From positions 1 to 20,670 of the forward strand of contig JAFLCF010000067.1 of NCBI GenBank assembly GCA_017303735.1: DNA of 20,670 bases. Direction: 5' to 3'. Below the pieces are notes generated by a model. That model worked only from the letters and a program-made list of their open reading frames with translations, was not told the origin of the DNA and made no database searches. The translations under genes were made by a program, and so were the position numbers. Source of the stretch: Anaerolineae bacterium. Lineage in GTDB: Bacteria > Chloroflexota > Anaerolineae > Anaerolineales > Villigracilaceae. Positions 1-9,500 of this stretch are shown here, piece after piece. Each line of letters opens with the position of its first letter. Position 1 is the stretch's first letter.

Positions 1-156
1 ATTGTCGAGCGTGAGAATGCCGAGTTGACGTTTGCGCGTGGTCTGCGGACGCGGCGACACGGCAGCGATCTTTTGCCCGAGCAAGGCGTTGAGCAGGGTA
101 GACTTGCCCACATTGGGGCGACCGATAATGGCGATAAAGCCGGAACGATGGGTCAT
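1..156 (-). CDS. era: GTPase Era, N-terminal fragment
   Basis: Only the first 52 codons lie in the window; the gene continues past the left edge. The translation begins [20 protein letters not shown], which holds the P-loop (G1) GRPNVGKS at residues 12-19, followed by a PRPQTTR stretch near residues 35-41 that matches the G2/switch I region typical of Era. Era is a Ras-like GTPase that binds the 3' end of 16S rRNA and assists 30S maturation. The ATG at 154-156 lies inside the stop region of the EamA gene (an ATGA overlap), so translation is probably coupled to it. The C-terminal KH domain that would separate Era from Der/EngA-type GTPases is outside the window, but the extended N-terminal start and the PRPQTTR motif favour Era. 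Confidence 0.88.
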   Translation of the reverse strand, partial: MTHRSGFIAIIGRPNVGKSTLLNALLGQKIAAVSPRPQTTRKRQLGILTLDN

Positions 157-1028
157 GCTTGTTTGGGACTCCAGTTTGCAATAACGAGACTTAAGATAAT
201 GAGCACTGCGCCAGTAACGATCTGCCAGGTCAGCGCTTCATTGAGGAAGATGACCCCAAGTGTAACGCCGCCCAGCGGAAATAGATAGGTGACCATGGTG
301 GTGCGGGTGGGTCCAATTTCGTGAATGAGATAGAACAACATAATGAACGCCAGCCCTGAGCCGAGGATGCCCATCCATAATAAGGCGATCCAGGTAATGG
401 GCAGAGTGGGAATTTTGATTGGTGATTCGAAGATAAAAGCGGATGCGATCATCACAGCAGATGCAGAGACGAGCGGACCCAATCCGCGCATGGTGGCGGA
501 TGTGCCTTCTGTATAAACGCGGGCAATGATGGAGCTTGCCGCATAAAAGACACAAGCCAAAATAACAGCCAATTGCCCAAGCAACGAACTGGTAGATGCG
601 CCAAGGTCTTTGCTCATCAGAACGACCACACCCGCAAAGCCGGTTAATAAGCCCAGCACTTTGGGGGTTGTCATCTTATCGTCGTGCAGCATGAAGTGCG
701 CCACGAGAATGGTAAAGAGCGGCACAGTGGCGTCGAGAATGGATGCCACGCCCGAGTCGATGGATTTTTGTCCCCATGAGATCAGGAAGAAGGGAATGGC
801 GATATTGGTTAGCCCAAGCACGATCAACGGAGCCCATTCTTTCCATGTGCGCGGCAGGGGAATCCGTTGAGTCACTACGACCACCACGCCGAATAAAAAT
901 CCAAAGAAAGCGCGGAAGGCGACCAAGGTGATGGGACCAACTTCGCGCAAAGCGAGCTCTACCCATAAAAAGGATGAGCTCCAGATCAAGCCGAGGGTAA
1001 TAAAGATAAGCCAGTGTTTTGTTTTCAA
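153..1028 (-). CDS. EamA/DMT-family transporter
   Basis: A 291-residue, very hydrophobic protein with about ten membrane segments arranged as two EamA repeats: the first starts with [19 protein letters not shown] and the second with [20 protein letters not shown] near residue 150. Length and layout are normal for the drug/metabolite transporter superfamily; the substrate cannot be read from the sequence. The start is TTG at 1026-1028, because there is no in-frame ATG nearby and a GGAG lies five bases upstream. The TGA stop overlaps the ATG of era by four bases, an operon arrangement. Family assignment is firm, substrate unknown. Confidence 0.88.
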   Translation of the reverse strand: MKTKHWLIFITLGLIWSSSFLWVELALREVGPITLVAFRAFFGFLFGVVVVVTQRIPLPRTWKEWAPLIVLGLTNIAIPFFLISWGQKSIDSGVASILDATVPLFTILVAHFMLHDDKMTTPKVLGLLTGFAGVVVLMSKDLGASTSSLLGQLAVILACVFYAASSIIARVYTEGTSATMRGLGPLVSASAVMIASAFIFESPIKIPTLPITWIALLWMGILGSGLAFIMLFYLIHEIGPTRTTMVTYLFPLGGVTLGVIFLNEALTWQIVTGAVLIILSLVIANWSPKQA

Positions 1029-1055
1029 TTTAACTCCTTTGTTTCATTGAAAAGC

Positions 1056-1061
1056 ATTGTA
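1056..1061 (-). promoter_or_regulatory. candidate -10 box for the EamA-era operon
   Basis: On the minus strand the hexamer reads TACAAT, one mismatch from consensus, and would give a leader of roughly 20 bases containing the GGAG of the EamA gene. No convincing -35 box is present at 16-18 bases. The rest of the 204-base divergent space (1029-1232) shows only weak candidates for the plus-strand gene, such as TAAAAT at 1210-1215. Confidence 0.3.
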
Positions 1062-1232
1062 GCGGGTTGGGTTTTATTTTCATACCCGATTCTTGCTTGT
1101 TTAACCGAAGGCGGGAGTTTATCACTGTCCTTTCACGAGCTGTCAACCCTACCGCGGAAGGTTGCCAGTTCTTTGCTTGACCAGTATCATCGCGCAACTT
1201 GGCGGTTGATAAAATTCTCCCGGAGATACATC

Positions 1233-2489
1233 ATGGAAAACTCGAATAGCAAATGGGCGGCACGTTACTTCACATTATGGACGGGGCAGGCATTATCCCT
1301 GTTGGGCAGCCAATTGGTGCAATTCGCCATCATTTGGTATCTCACCTAGAAAACGAACTCTGCCACAACCTTGGCGATCGCCTCCATGATGGGATTACTG
1401 CCGCAGGTTTTGCTCTCTCCATTCATCGGCACCTGGGTGGATCGCGGCAACCGCCGCTTGATCCTGATCTTTTCTGATTCGGTCGTTGCCCTTGCGAGCC
1501 TTGGGCTTGCCATTCTTTTCGCTTTGGATGCTGTACAGGTCTGGCATATTTATCTCGCCCTATTCATCCGTGCTGTGGCAGGCGGATTTCATCAATCCGC
1601 GTGGGGTGCTTCGGCGGTCTTGCTCGTACCCAAGGAACAACTTGCCCGTGTGCAGGGATTCAATCAGGCACTTTATGGAGGCTTGAATATCATCTCTGCA
1701 CCGCTGGGTGCCCTTCTGCTTGCTGTACTCCCGATGCAAGGCATTCTTGCCATTGATGTGAGTACAGCGCTCCTTGCCGTCTTGATCGTGTTCTTCAGTC
1801 AAATTCCCCAGCCCGATAAAAGTGATGCGGCTCCCTCCACCTTCTGGCAGGATTTTGCAGCAGGCTTTCGTTATATCATCGCCTGGCGCGGATTGGTCAT
1901 CTTGCTTGGGCTGGTGATGGTCATCAACTTTTTCTTCAGCGCGGCTGAACCACTGACACCTTTGTTGATCACAAGTCATTTCAACGGCGATGCGACTCTG
2001 CTTGGCATATGGCTTTCACTGTTCTCAACCGGCACGCTCCTCGGAGGACTCGTGCTGGGCGTGTGGGGCGGCTTCAAACGTAAAGTGGTCACCGCCCAGA
2101 CGGGCTTGATCCTGATGGGTCTCAGCACCGCCTTGGTCGGACTCGTTTCTCCCGAAATGTTTTGGGTCGGCGTGGCCGCAAATACGGTCGTTGGTTTACT
2201 CCTACCCATCATCAATGGGTCTTATGGCGCAACGCTTCAAGCCGTGATCGTGCCAGAAATGCAGGGGCGCGTCTTCGCCTTCATCATGAGCGCCGCCAAT
2301 CTGGTTTCACCACTCGCGTTGATCGTTGCCGGTCCGTTCGCAGACCGCTTCGGAATTCAACCCTGGTTTTTGATCGCAGGCGTTTCATGTGCCATTATGG
2401 GCTTGCTCGGCTTTTTCATTCCTGATGTAATGGGCATTGAAACCAAAATGAAAGAGGAAATTAACCATGTCACAACCGAACCTGCCTGA
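1233..2489 (+). pseudogene. MFS exporter gene interrupted by an in-frame TAG
   Basis: Read through, this frame encodes about 418 residues of a major facilitator protein of the macrolide/enterobactin-exporter type, with 12 predicted membrane segments. The ATG at 1233 has a CGGAG site seven bases upstream. The first 38 codons (ending AIIWYLT) contain TM1, then TAG at 1347-1349 stops translation, and the same frame continues as KTNSATTLAIASMMGLLP, with motif A-like sequence WVDRGNRR after TM2. Related proteins usually have E or another residue at this place, so a single GAG-to-TAG change explains it. There is no frameshift. A restart at TTG 1371 or ATG 1386 would lack TM1 and has no clear ribosome site. 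Either the gene is inactivated or the base is a sequencing error. The stop overlaps the TPR gene. Confidence 0.8.
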
Positions 2490-3333
2490 TTTTGATTCGC
2501 TCTGGGATTATTCAAATCCCGCGGCAACCGAAACAAAATTTCTTGAGCTTCTGCCACAATTCTCAGAAGATGATCCAGCCCGGCTGGAACTCCTGACTCA
2601 AATTGCACGTACACAAGGGTTACAACGTGAATTCAACGACGCGCATCTCACCCTCGACCAGGTGGAAAATCAACTAAGCATCGAGTCTTCACGCGCGCGA
2701 GTCCGTTACTTGCTGGAACGCGGGCGTGTCTTCAATTCATCTAAGCATCCAGATGAAGCCCGTCCGTTCTTTGAGCATGCACTGACCATGGCACAGGAAT
2801 TGAAAGAGGATTTCTACGCTGTGGATGCGGCTCACATGCTCGCGATCATCGCAGACCCCGCCTCTTCCCTAAGCTGGAACCTGCGTGCCATTCAAATGGC
2901 TGAATCCTCCGCCGACGAAAAAGCCCGTGGCTGGCTCGGCTCGCTATATAACAACACGGGTTGGTCGTATCACGACATGGGCGACTTTGAATCAGCGTTG
3001 GGAATTTTTCAGAAAGCCGAATCCTATTTCGGCGAAGTAAGACGCGCAGATCGGCTGCGCATCGCTAAATGGACAGTGGCATGCTGTCTGCGTTCGATGA
3101 ATCGCATTGATGAAGCCTTATCCAAACAGATGGCGTTGAAAGCCGAATTTGATTCGATCGGTGAAAGTGACGGCTATGTGGATGAAGAGATCGGGGAATG
3201 TTTGTTGCTGTTGAAACGCGAAAGCGAAGCCAAGCCTTATTTTGCCAAGGCGTATGAATTGCTTAGCCAGGATAAATGGATGATGGAAAACGACGCTGAA
3301 CGTATGAAAAGAATAAAGGAGCTAGGGAGTTAA
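2467..3333 (+). CDS. tetratricopeptide-repeat protein
   Basis: A 288-residue soluble, helical protein without signal peptide or membrane segment. Helix pairs with TPR-like spacing can be seen, for example NNTGWSYHDMGDFESALGIF followed by QKAESYF, and DEARPFFEHALTMAQEL; the last third contains RIDEALSKQMALKAEF. Such proteins are usually scaffolds for protein contacts; no catalytic domain is visible. The ATG lies 23 bases inside the 3' end of the MFS gene, with GAGG at 2454-2457 nine bases before it, so the two are co-transcribed and this gene may still be translated despite the upstream TAG, unless polarity lowers the transcript. The fold is well supported; the cellular role is unknown. Confidence 0.78.
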   Translation: MSQPNLPDFDSLWDYSNPAATETKFLELLPQFSEDDPARLELLTQIARTQGLQREFNDAHLTLDQVENQLSIESSRARVRYLLERGRVFNSSKHPDEARPFFEHALTMAQELKEDFYAVDAAHMLAIIADPASSLSWNLRAIQMAESSADEKARGWLGSLYNNTGWSYHDMGDFESALGIFQKAESYFGEVRRADRLRIAKWTVACCLRSMNRIDEALSKQMALKAEFDSIGESDGYVDEEIGECLLLLKRESEAKPYFAKAYELLSQDKWMMENDAERMKRIKELGS

Positions 3334-3337
3334 TTGC

Positions 3338-3378
3338 CGCAGATAAATTGGATAAACAAATCATCCAATTTATCTGCG
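3338..3378. repeat. perfect 16-bp palindrome between convergent genes
   Basis: The arms CGCAGATAAATTGGAT (3338-3353) and its exact complement (3363-3378) flank a 9-base loop. The stem is AT-rich and is not followed by a T-run on either strand, so it is a poor classical terminator. The right side continues with a second copy of the word TTTATCTG (3379-3386). It lies between the ends of the TPR gene and elp3 and could act on both transcripts. Confidence 0.75.
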
Positions 3379-3389
3379 TTTATCTGTGG

Positions 3390-5033
3390 TTAGATATTTT
3401 TCACCAAATAATAGTCCCCACGAGCAAAGCCGCGATCCAGATAATACTGGCGCGTGCCCACCGCCGCAATGACGGCAAGTTTTTCAAAGCCTTTTTCTTT
3501 TGCAACCCGTTCCGCTTCTTCGAGCAGGCGTGTGCCCAAGCCAACGTGCTGAGCCGCGCCTGTTTTTTCTACGCCCACGCCCAGTGACTGTCCATAGACA
3601 TGAACTTCACGAATCAATGCCGCGCCGTTGAGATCGGTCATGCCGGTTTCGGGTGAATCTTTGGAAGGCAAGGACAAGCGGATAAACCCAGCCAAGCCAT
3701 CTTCTGCTGTATTGAACGAAATGAAATGTTCTTCGGCTTTTCCAGCTTGATAGACGAGGTCGTTCAACGCCAACGAAGAAAGCTCAACCGTTTTGCCTTT
3801 CACTTCACGGCAGCGAATGCACTGACATTTCGTGCCGCGCTTCTTCATTTCATCGTGGACATCCTGCCGCAAACTTGTGCGGCGATTGCCTTCCACCACG
3901 TTGTTGCCCGGAATATCGCGGATGACGCGATTCACACGGCAATAACGCGGAATAGATGGTTTGATGTCTGCAATCAAGTCCACGAGTTCTGGGGTGGTGT
4001 ACGGTTGAAATTCTCCGCGCTGCCAATATTCGTACAACTCGGCATTCGCAAGCAATTGATTGGGGTAAATTTTTATTTCATCCGGGCAGAAGTCATTCCA
4101 TAAACGGGAAAAATCTTCGCGGTCTGATTGCGGAGTGGCGCCTAGAAGATTGGGCATCCAATGCAGCACGATCTTGAACCCGGCAGCGCGCAACAACACC
4201 ACAGCCTTGCGAGTCGTCTCTACGTCATGTCCGCGTTTGTTGATGTCAAGAATGTGGTCATTGAAACTTTGCGCGCCCATTTGCACTTTGGTCACGCCGA
4301 GGTGACGCAGCCACTTGATCTCGTCGGGATTAATTTCATCGGGTCGGGTCTCAATGACCAGACCCACATTACGATGCGGCGCGTTTTCATTCACCGAGTG
4401 GATATTGGTCAACACCGACGAATCCATCTGCTCTGTCCGTTCCGGCTCGACGGGCGAAAGGACTTCGGTAGAGTTCATCGCGTCGAAACAGCGACCAATG
4501 AACCACTCCTGATAATCACGGCGATACGATGACCATGTGCCGCCCAAAATGAGCAATTCGATTTTGTCTGTGGGGTGACCTAGATTCTTCAACGCTCGAA
4601 TGCGCGCAACGACCTGCGTGTACGGGTCGAATTTATGCTCCAGCGCGCGCATCGCACCGGGTTCATCGGGCAGGTAGCTTTTGGGCATGCGTACATCGGT
4701 GGGACAGAAAATACACTTGCCCGGGCAGGGATAGGGTTTGGTCAGCACCGTTACCGTGGTCACGCCAGAGAGGGTGCGCATTGGCTTCATGCGAATCTTT
4801 TCGAGCAATGCCGTATTGGCTTCCATTTCGCCGCTGGCAACCATCTGCTCATAGGCAGCCACCAACGCCGCCTTGTTCAAATACCCACCACCCTCGAGCG
4901 GATGCCGCCGAATGAGCGTCATCACATCTTCGCCCTCACGGATTTTGTTAAGCAGAAAATGCGCCAACTCCATTTTCTTTGGGGTCAGCGCGTTGATTTT
5001 CTTCCAGTGTTGTCGTTTCTCGGTAAATTCCAT
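3390..5033 (-). CDS. elp3: bacterial Elp3: tRNA U34 radical-SAM/GNAT enzyme
   Basis: A 547-residue protein matching bacterial/archaeal Elp3 over its full length. Elp3 joins a radical-SAM domain to an acetyltransferase domain and uses acetyl-CoA and SAM to put a carboxymethyl group on C5 of uridine 34 in tRNA. Visible motifs are the radical-SAM cluster CPGKCIFC (C103, C107, C110), followed by PTDVRMPKSYLPDEPGAMRA, a sequence characteristic of Elp3, then KVQMGAQSFND, and at the C-terminus a GNAT domain with the acetyl-CoA loop QHVGLG near 495-500 and the tail YYLDRGF. The ATG at 5033 is preferred; TTG at 5036 is directly upstream and in frame. An AGGAG overlapping the cysH stop lies about 22 bases upstream, which is far, so the exact start is uncertain. 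It follows cysH by about 25 bases, implying one transcript. The neighbouring divergent gene encodes a Trm9-like methyltransferase. Confidence 0.95.
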   Translation of the reverse strand: MEFTEKRQHWKKINALTPKKMELAHFLLNKIREGEDVMTLIRRHPLEGGGYLNKAALVAAYEQMVASGEMEANTALLEKIRMKPMRTLSGVTTVTVLTKPYPCPGKCIFCPTDVRMPKSYLPDEPGAMRALEHKFDPYTQVVARIRALKNLGHPTDKIELLILGGTWSSYRRDYQEWFIGRCFDAMNSTEVLSPVEPERTEQMDSSVLTNIHSVNENAPHRNVGLVIETRPDEINPDEIKWLRHLGVTKVQMGAQSFNDHILDINKRGHDVETTRKAVVLLRAAGFKIVLHWMPNLLGATPQSDREDFSRLWNDFCPDEIKIYPNQLLANAELYEYWQRGEFQPYTTPELVDLIADIKPSIPRYCRVNRVIRDIPGNNVVEGNRRTSLRQDVHDEMKKRGTKCQCIRCREVKGKTVELSSLALNDLVYQAGKAEEHFISFNTAEDGLAGFIRLSLPSKDSPETGMTDLNGAALIREVHVYGQSLGVGVEKTGAAQHVGLGTRLLEEAERVAKEKGFEKLAVIAAVGTRQYYLDRGFARGDYYLVKNI

Positions 5034-5058
5034 CAACAGCCTATAAAGTGAATGTCTC

Positions 5059-5802
5059 CTATTTTATCTCCATTTGAAACTCTTTTTGCACTTCGGTCAA
5101 TTTCTTCTTTTTGAACATATCAGTGTGCAACCCGCATTCGATCTTTCCGCGCCCTGCCCAGCGACCAGCTCGTTCATCGTCGTTCACGCCAATGGCAATC
5201 GTGCAGGGAGCGCAACCTACACTGCGATATCCCTTTTCAAGCAATGGGTGGGAGGGCAGGTCATGTTCTTTCATGTAGTTTTCTACATCTGCCTTTTTCC
5301 AATTTAGCAATGGGTTAACTTTTAGCAACCCATCGTCTTGCAATTCCAAAATTTTCGCGTGAGATCGCACTTCCGTCTGGTCGCGGCGAATGCCAGAGAT
5401 CCATGCTTTCACGCCTTGCAATGCCTTTTGCATGGGCTGTACTTTATTGAGATAACAGCAAAGGTTGGGGTCTTCCACCGGTAGCTTGCGGATGTTTTGT
5501 AAAGCGAACGTGTCCCAGCGGGTGTCGCGATACAGGTCAAATACGTTGAGCTTCCATTCCATAGCGATTTGCTCACGGAACATCAGCGTTTCCCAAAAGT
5601 GATAGCCAGTATCAATGAAGAACACGGTCACGCTATGGTCGATCTGCGAAACCATATGCAGCAGCGGCATAGACTGTGTCTGAAACGAGGAACTCATTGC
5701 AATATTAGGCGAATATTCTTGGATCGCCCATTGAATGATCTCTTGCGGGGTTTTTGTTTCAAATTCTAAAGAGAGTTTTTCAATATCATGTGCAGAACGC
5801 AT
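5059..5802 (-). CDS. cysH: adenylyl-sulfate (APS) reductase, assimilatory
   Basis: A 247-residue protein of the CysH family, which reduces APS or PAPS to sulfite with thioredoxin-like donors in cysteine biosynthesis. It carries the cysteine set of the iron-sulfur APS reductases: a CC pair (C115-C116, in DPNLCCYLNK), CAPC (C197, C200), and the catalytic C-terminal ECGLH (C223). PAPS-only enzymes of the E. coli type lack the CC and CxxC cysteines, so APS (EC 1.8.4.10) is the likely substrate. SSSFQTQSMPLLHM is the PP-loop-like nucleotide region and FIDTGYHFWET the family block. I start at ATG 5802; an in-frame TTG at 5823 would place a consensus -10 box inside the coding region. The stop TAG overlaps the AGGAG before elp3. 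No ATP sulfurylase gene is in the window. Confidence 0.92.
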   Translation of the reverse strand: MRSAHDIEKLSLEFETKTPQEIIQWAIQEYSPNIAMSSSFQTQSMPLLHMVSQIDHSVTVFFIDTGYHFWETLMFREQIAMEWKLNVFDLYRDTRWDTFALQNIRKLPVEDPNLCCYLNKVQPMQKALQGVKAWISGIRRDQTEVRSHAKILELQDDGLLKVNPLLNWKKADVENYMKEHDLPSHPLLEKGYRSVGCAPCTIAIGVNDDERAGRWAGRGKIECGLHTDMFKKKKLTEVQKEFQMEIK

Positions 5803-5808
5803 GAAAAG

Positions 5809-5814
5809 ATTATA
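5809..5814 (-). promoter_or_regulatory. -10 box of cysH-elp3, leaderless
   Basis: The minus strand reads TATAAT, a perfect consensus, followed by six bases (CTTTTC) and the ATG of cysH. Transcription would start at or next to the ATG, leaving no room for a Shine-Dalgarno site. No good -35 box is seen. Confidence 0.6.
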
Positions 5815-5828
5815 CCGTCCCAAGCCGT

Positions 5829-5834
5829 TATAAT
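5829..5834 (+). promoter_or_regulatory. -10 box of the Trm9-like gene, leaderless
   Basis: A perfect TATAAT is followed by six bases (TTCTCT) and ATG at 5841. It mirrors the divergent cysH promoter 14 bases away, so RNA polymerase can probably occupy only one of the two at a time. No good -35 box is seen. Confidence 0.6.
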
Positions 5835-5840
5835 TTCTCT

Positions 5841-6557
5841 ATGGATGCTGACATTACAAAACAGTTAATTGAACTCAATCGAAAGTTTTATGACCAATTC
5901 GGCGAATCGTTTTCTGCCACCCGTCAACGCTTACAGCCGGGGGTGATGAAGATCCTTGATTCGATTCGAGCGGATGAATCCGTGCTGGATCTTGGATGTG
6001 GCAATGGGCATTTTCTACACGCGTTACATGACCGTGGTCACCAAGCCGCGCTTCTTGGCGCGGACTTTAGCCTGCCTCTGCTGCGAGAAGCCGAATCCAC
6101 GCCGGGAGTTAAGTTCAAGGCTCTAGATCTGATGCAGCTTTCATCGGTCAGCGATCAGCTTTCAGTAGCAGATGGGTGGGATGTGATCACAATGTTTGCC
6201 ACCATGCATCATATCCCTTCACGAGAGGTTCGTTTGGATATTTTGCACACGGTGAAAAAGTTACTAAAGCCAAATGGAAAGTTCATTCTTTCAAATTGGC
6301 AGTTCTTGAATAGCGACAAGCTCAAAGCGCGAGTCCAGCCGTGGGGGCGGGTAGGGTTTTCAGATTCAGATGTAGATGAAGGGGATTATCTACTCGACTG
6401 GCGCAGTGGCGGCGAGGGGCTGCGGTACGCGCATCAGTTTTCAGAGGGGGAACTGTTTGGGTTGGCAGAGCAAGCCCAAATGAAGGCGGAGGCGTCTTTT
6501 CTATCCGATGGGGAGAATGGACGATTGGGGTTGTATCAAATTTGGCGAAACGAGTAG
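5841..6557 (+). CDS. Trm9/ALKBH8-like class I SAM methyltransferase
   Basis: A 238-residue class I methyltransferase with motif I VLDLGCGNGHF at residues 48-58. Several blocks recall Trm9 and the ALKBH8 methyltransferase domain, which methylate cm5U34 of tRNA to mcm5U: FYDQFGESFSATR near the N-terminus (the family has a YxxxAxxFSxTR-like block), MHHIPSREVRLDILHTV after motif IV, the NW that follows the FIL strand, and the tail LRYAHQFSEGELFGLAEQA, like RYYHxxxEGEL in Trm9. This comparison is from memory, without an alignment run. It is divergent from cysH-elp3 and shares their promoter region, which fits a role in finishing the Elp3 product. Eukaryotic Trm9 needs the partner Trm112; none is seen here. 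The stop is one base from that of the convergent GGDEF gene. A generic small-molecule methyltransferase remains possible. Confidence 0.8.
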   Translation: MDADITKQLIELNRKFYDQFGESFSATRQRLQPGVMKILDSIRADESVLDLGCGNGHFLHALHDRGHQAALLGADFSLPLLREAESTPGVKFKALDLMQLSSVSDQLSVADGWDVITMFATMHHIPSREVRLDILHTVKKLLKPNGKFILSNWQFLNSDKLKARVQPWGRVGFSDSDVDEGDYLLDWRSGGEGLRYAHQFSEGELFGLAEQAQMKAEASFLSDGENGRLGLYQIWRNE

Positions 6558-6558
6558 T

Positions 6559-9500
6559 TCAGTCTACAACGACACAATTACGACCAGCATTCTTGGCTTT
6601 ATAAAGGGCGCTGTCAGCCCGCTTGATGAGAGTGGTCAATGTATCGGATGTGGTTGATTCTGTTATTCCAATACTGGTCGTGACGATAAGCTCACCTGCA
6701 TCGGTTTTGAAAGGTGTATTCTGAATGGACTGGCGCAGACGCTCGCCGATGATCTTTGCGGCTTCGAGGTTCGTTTCAGTGAGCAGAATGACAAATTCCT
6801 CGCCGCCGTAACGCCCTACCAGGTCTGTGGCACGTGAGGTTTTTGCACAACGCCGAGCCAGTTGCTGTAAGATCTGGTCACCCACAATATGACCGTGGGT
6901 ATCGTTGATCTTTTTGAAATGGTCGATGTCGAACATCAGGATGCTAAAAGGGCGTTGAATGCGGCGTGCGCGCTGGAACTCGAACTCGCCCATTTGGAAC
7001 AAACCACGCCGATTGTGAATGCCGGTCAATGCATCGGTGATGGCTTGGGTCTGGGACTCTTGAAGGATGCGGGCATTCTCGAGCGCAATGGCAACTTGAT
7101 TTGCAAATTCTGAAGCGACCATGATGTCTTGTTCGCTAAAGCCGTTCGTTTGTTTGCTGTCTATCGCCATCAGCCCGATGGTCTTTTCCTGAACGATCAT
7201 GGGGACGCCCAACCAGGAACGGATATGGTCATGTGGAGGTTGGTTGAATTGCTCATAGTCCTTTCCGGCATCAGGCAGGTAGTAGGGTCTTCCTGTTTCG
7301 ATCACGACTGTGTTTGGGTTGTTACTTGGGATCGGAAAACGGATATCGGCGATCTCTTTGGGGTCACTCCAGCCGGACCCGCCAATGATGTGCAGCCCAT
7401 TCTCTCCCAGCAATTGAACCGAGGCGCTGTCGTATAAGACCATTCGTTTGAGCTGTTCAAGAATATGGCTGACGGTTTCGTGCAGGTCAGATCGTTCAGC
7501 TACAGCCATGCCTGCTTTGCGCAGGGTTTCAGAGGTGTCTGCCCGGCGTCTTGCATCTTCCACCGCCTGGAACTTTTCGAGCGCGAGAGCGATGAGTGCA
7601 GCGGCTTGTTCACAGATCTGCACTTCTTCCATTTCAAAGTGATGAGAGTGGTCGAACGAAACAAGCACCGCTCCCAATTTTTTTTCCATGGCGATCAAAG
7701 GCAGAGCCAGCAGGGATTTGGATGGAAAGGATCTTGTGATGGAAGGCGAAGCGTAGGGCGTATTCCCAGTATCTTCGATTACGAGGGTACGTTCCAGCTC
7801 CAGCACTGAACGGGTAAAGGTAACCTCGTCTGGTTCGATCTCGACTTCTGCATAGATTTGTTTTTGTGCGCCATATGCCGCGAATGGAAATGTTTGTTTG
7901 CGATCATCATCCCAAAGAGTCAAGAAGCATCCGTCTGCCTGAATGAGATGCGCGAGACGATTCGCCACAGTCTCACCCATTTCGCGCATGCTGGCTGCCT
8001 GAAGGGAAACGGAAACAATGTCTTGAAGCAGTTCCATGGCAAGCTGGCGCTGGACAAGTTTTTTTTCTGTGCGTGATTGCGTCTCTGCTGCGCTGAAGAT
8101 ACTGGCGGTGGTCTGAAATGCCTCCAACTCAATATCAGCCCATAGACGTTCATAACGGCATTCATGGAAAAAGATGGATGCCCACCACGCATCATTCACA
8201 AAGATCGGGATCGCCGCCATCGAAAGGCTGCCCATGCCGCTGAACAATTCCCGCTCTTTTTCAGGAAGTTCATCTATGCTTACCCAAACAGACCTTCCTA
8301 CAGCAAGGTCTGAAAATTTCGTTTTGTGAAAGTCAATGTTCTTAAAGTTCGGGGCAGTGATCTGAGGCGCAATATCAGACGTAGACCACTCATATCGCAA
8401 ATTTGCAAAAGGTTTCCCGTTTTCATCGAGAGTATTGATCAAAACATGAATACAGCTCATATCGGCAGCCGACCCCAGATCGTTCAAGACAGCCGGGATG
8501 TTATCTTGCCACTCTATTGCCTTGAGAAAACGCTCTGCCGCACGGCTGATGGCTGACATGATCGAACCGCGACGGCTCAGTTCCTCTTCCTTTTCTTTAC
8601 GTTCGGTGACATCATGCAAGGAGATGACGATGTTGGATGTTTCGCGTCGTGCGGCTGCCATCGAGGAAACCGCAACCTCGAACGTCCTGGCTTCTGCGCC
8701 GATGTTGGTTTGGATCTCGATCCGATTCCCGTTCTCGGAGAGGGACGAATTCAAAATACCAGAAAAGGCTTTCACCACTTCATGGAAGGGTTGCCCAATG
8801 GCTTCATCTTCTGTCAGGTCAAGCAGATCCTCTGTTACCTGATTGATGTACAAGATGCGTTTTTGGTCATTCAAAACGATGACGCCATCGTGCATGTTTT
8901 CCAACACGGTGAGATGTTCAAGCGGAAGCACCTCCGAAAGCCGATATCGCAATGTGGCCCAGGCAAGCCCAATGGCGGCTGGTAAAAAATAGAGAGGGGT
9001 AAAATCCAAGCCTGGGATCGGGCTGAAGCCAAAGACAAAGGATACAGTTCCCATGAATGAGAACAACAGTCCCAGGACCACAAAACTGATATGCAGGCGC
9101 ATGGCTCCGGGGCGTTGCACAAAATCCATGATCAATAAAATACCAGAAGTAAAGACGATCACGTAAATAAGGAATATATGCGCCCAAAATGCAAACCCGT
9201 ATTGAAGGCTCAAAAGGCTTAACGCGCCTAGGCGGATGGTTTTTTCCATATCCCACATAAGATGGTGGAGGGGATTGGTCCACACGAGTAGCAGGGCAAG
9301 GACTGGAAAAGCCCAAACCAGGGTGCGAAATCTGGTTTTGATCAGGTGACTTCTGCCAGTGTACTCGAGCGCAAAAAAGAAAACGAAAACAGGCGCCCAG
9401 GCGATCCCGATATATTCAATATTCAACACTAATAATTTAACGGCAAGCTGCGGAACAAAGACCTCCAACCCATAGGTGAATGACCAAATGGACAAAGAGA

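Noticed and set aside
1177..1215. TTGACC ... TAAAAT as the MFS promoter
   Set aside because: The spacing is 27 bases, far from the usual 16-18.
1347..1349. TAG as a recoded sense codon (pyrrolysine or amber reassignment) in the MFS gene
   Set aside because: TAG ends cysH and the Trm9-like gene at expected family lengths, and no other gene in the window has an internal TAG.
5803..5823. Upstream TTG start for cysH
   Set aside because: It would put the consensus TATAAT inside the coding region, has no ribosome site, and adds residues not typical of the family.
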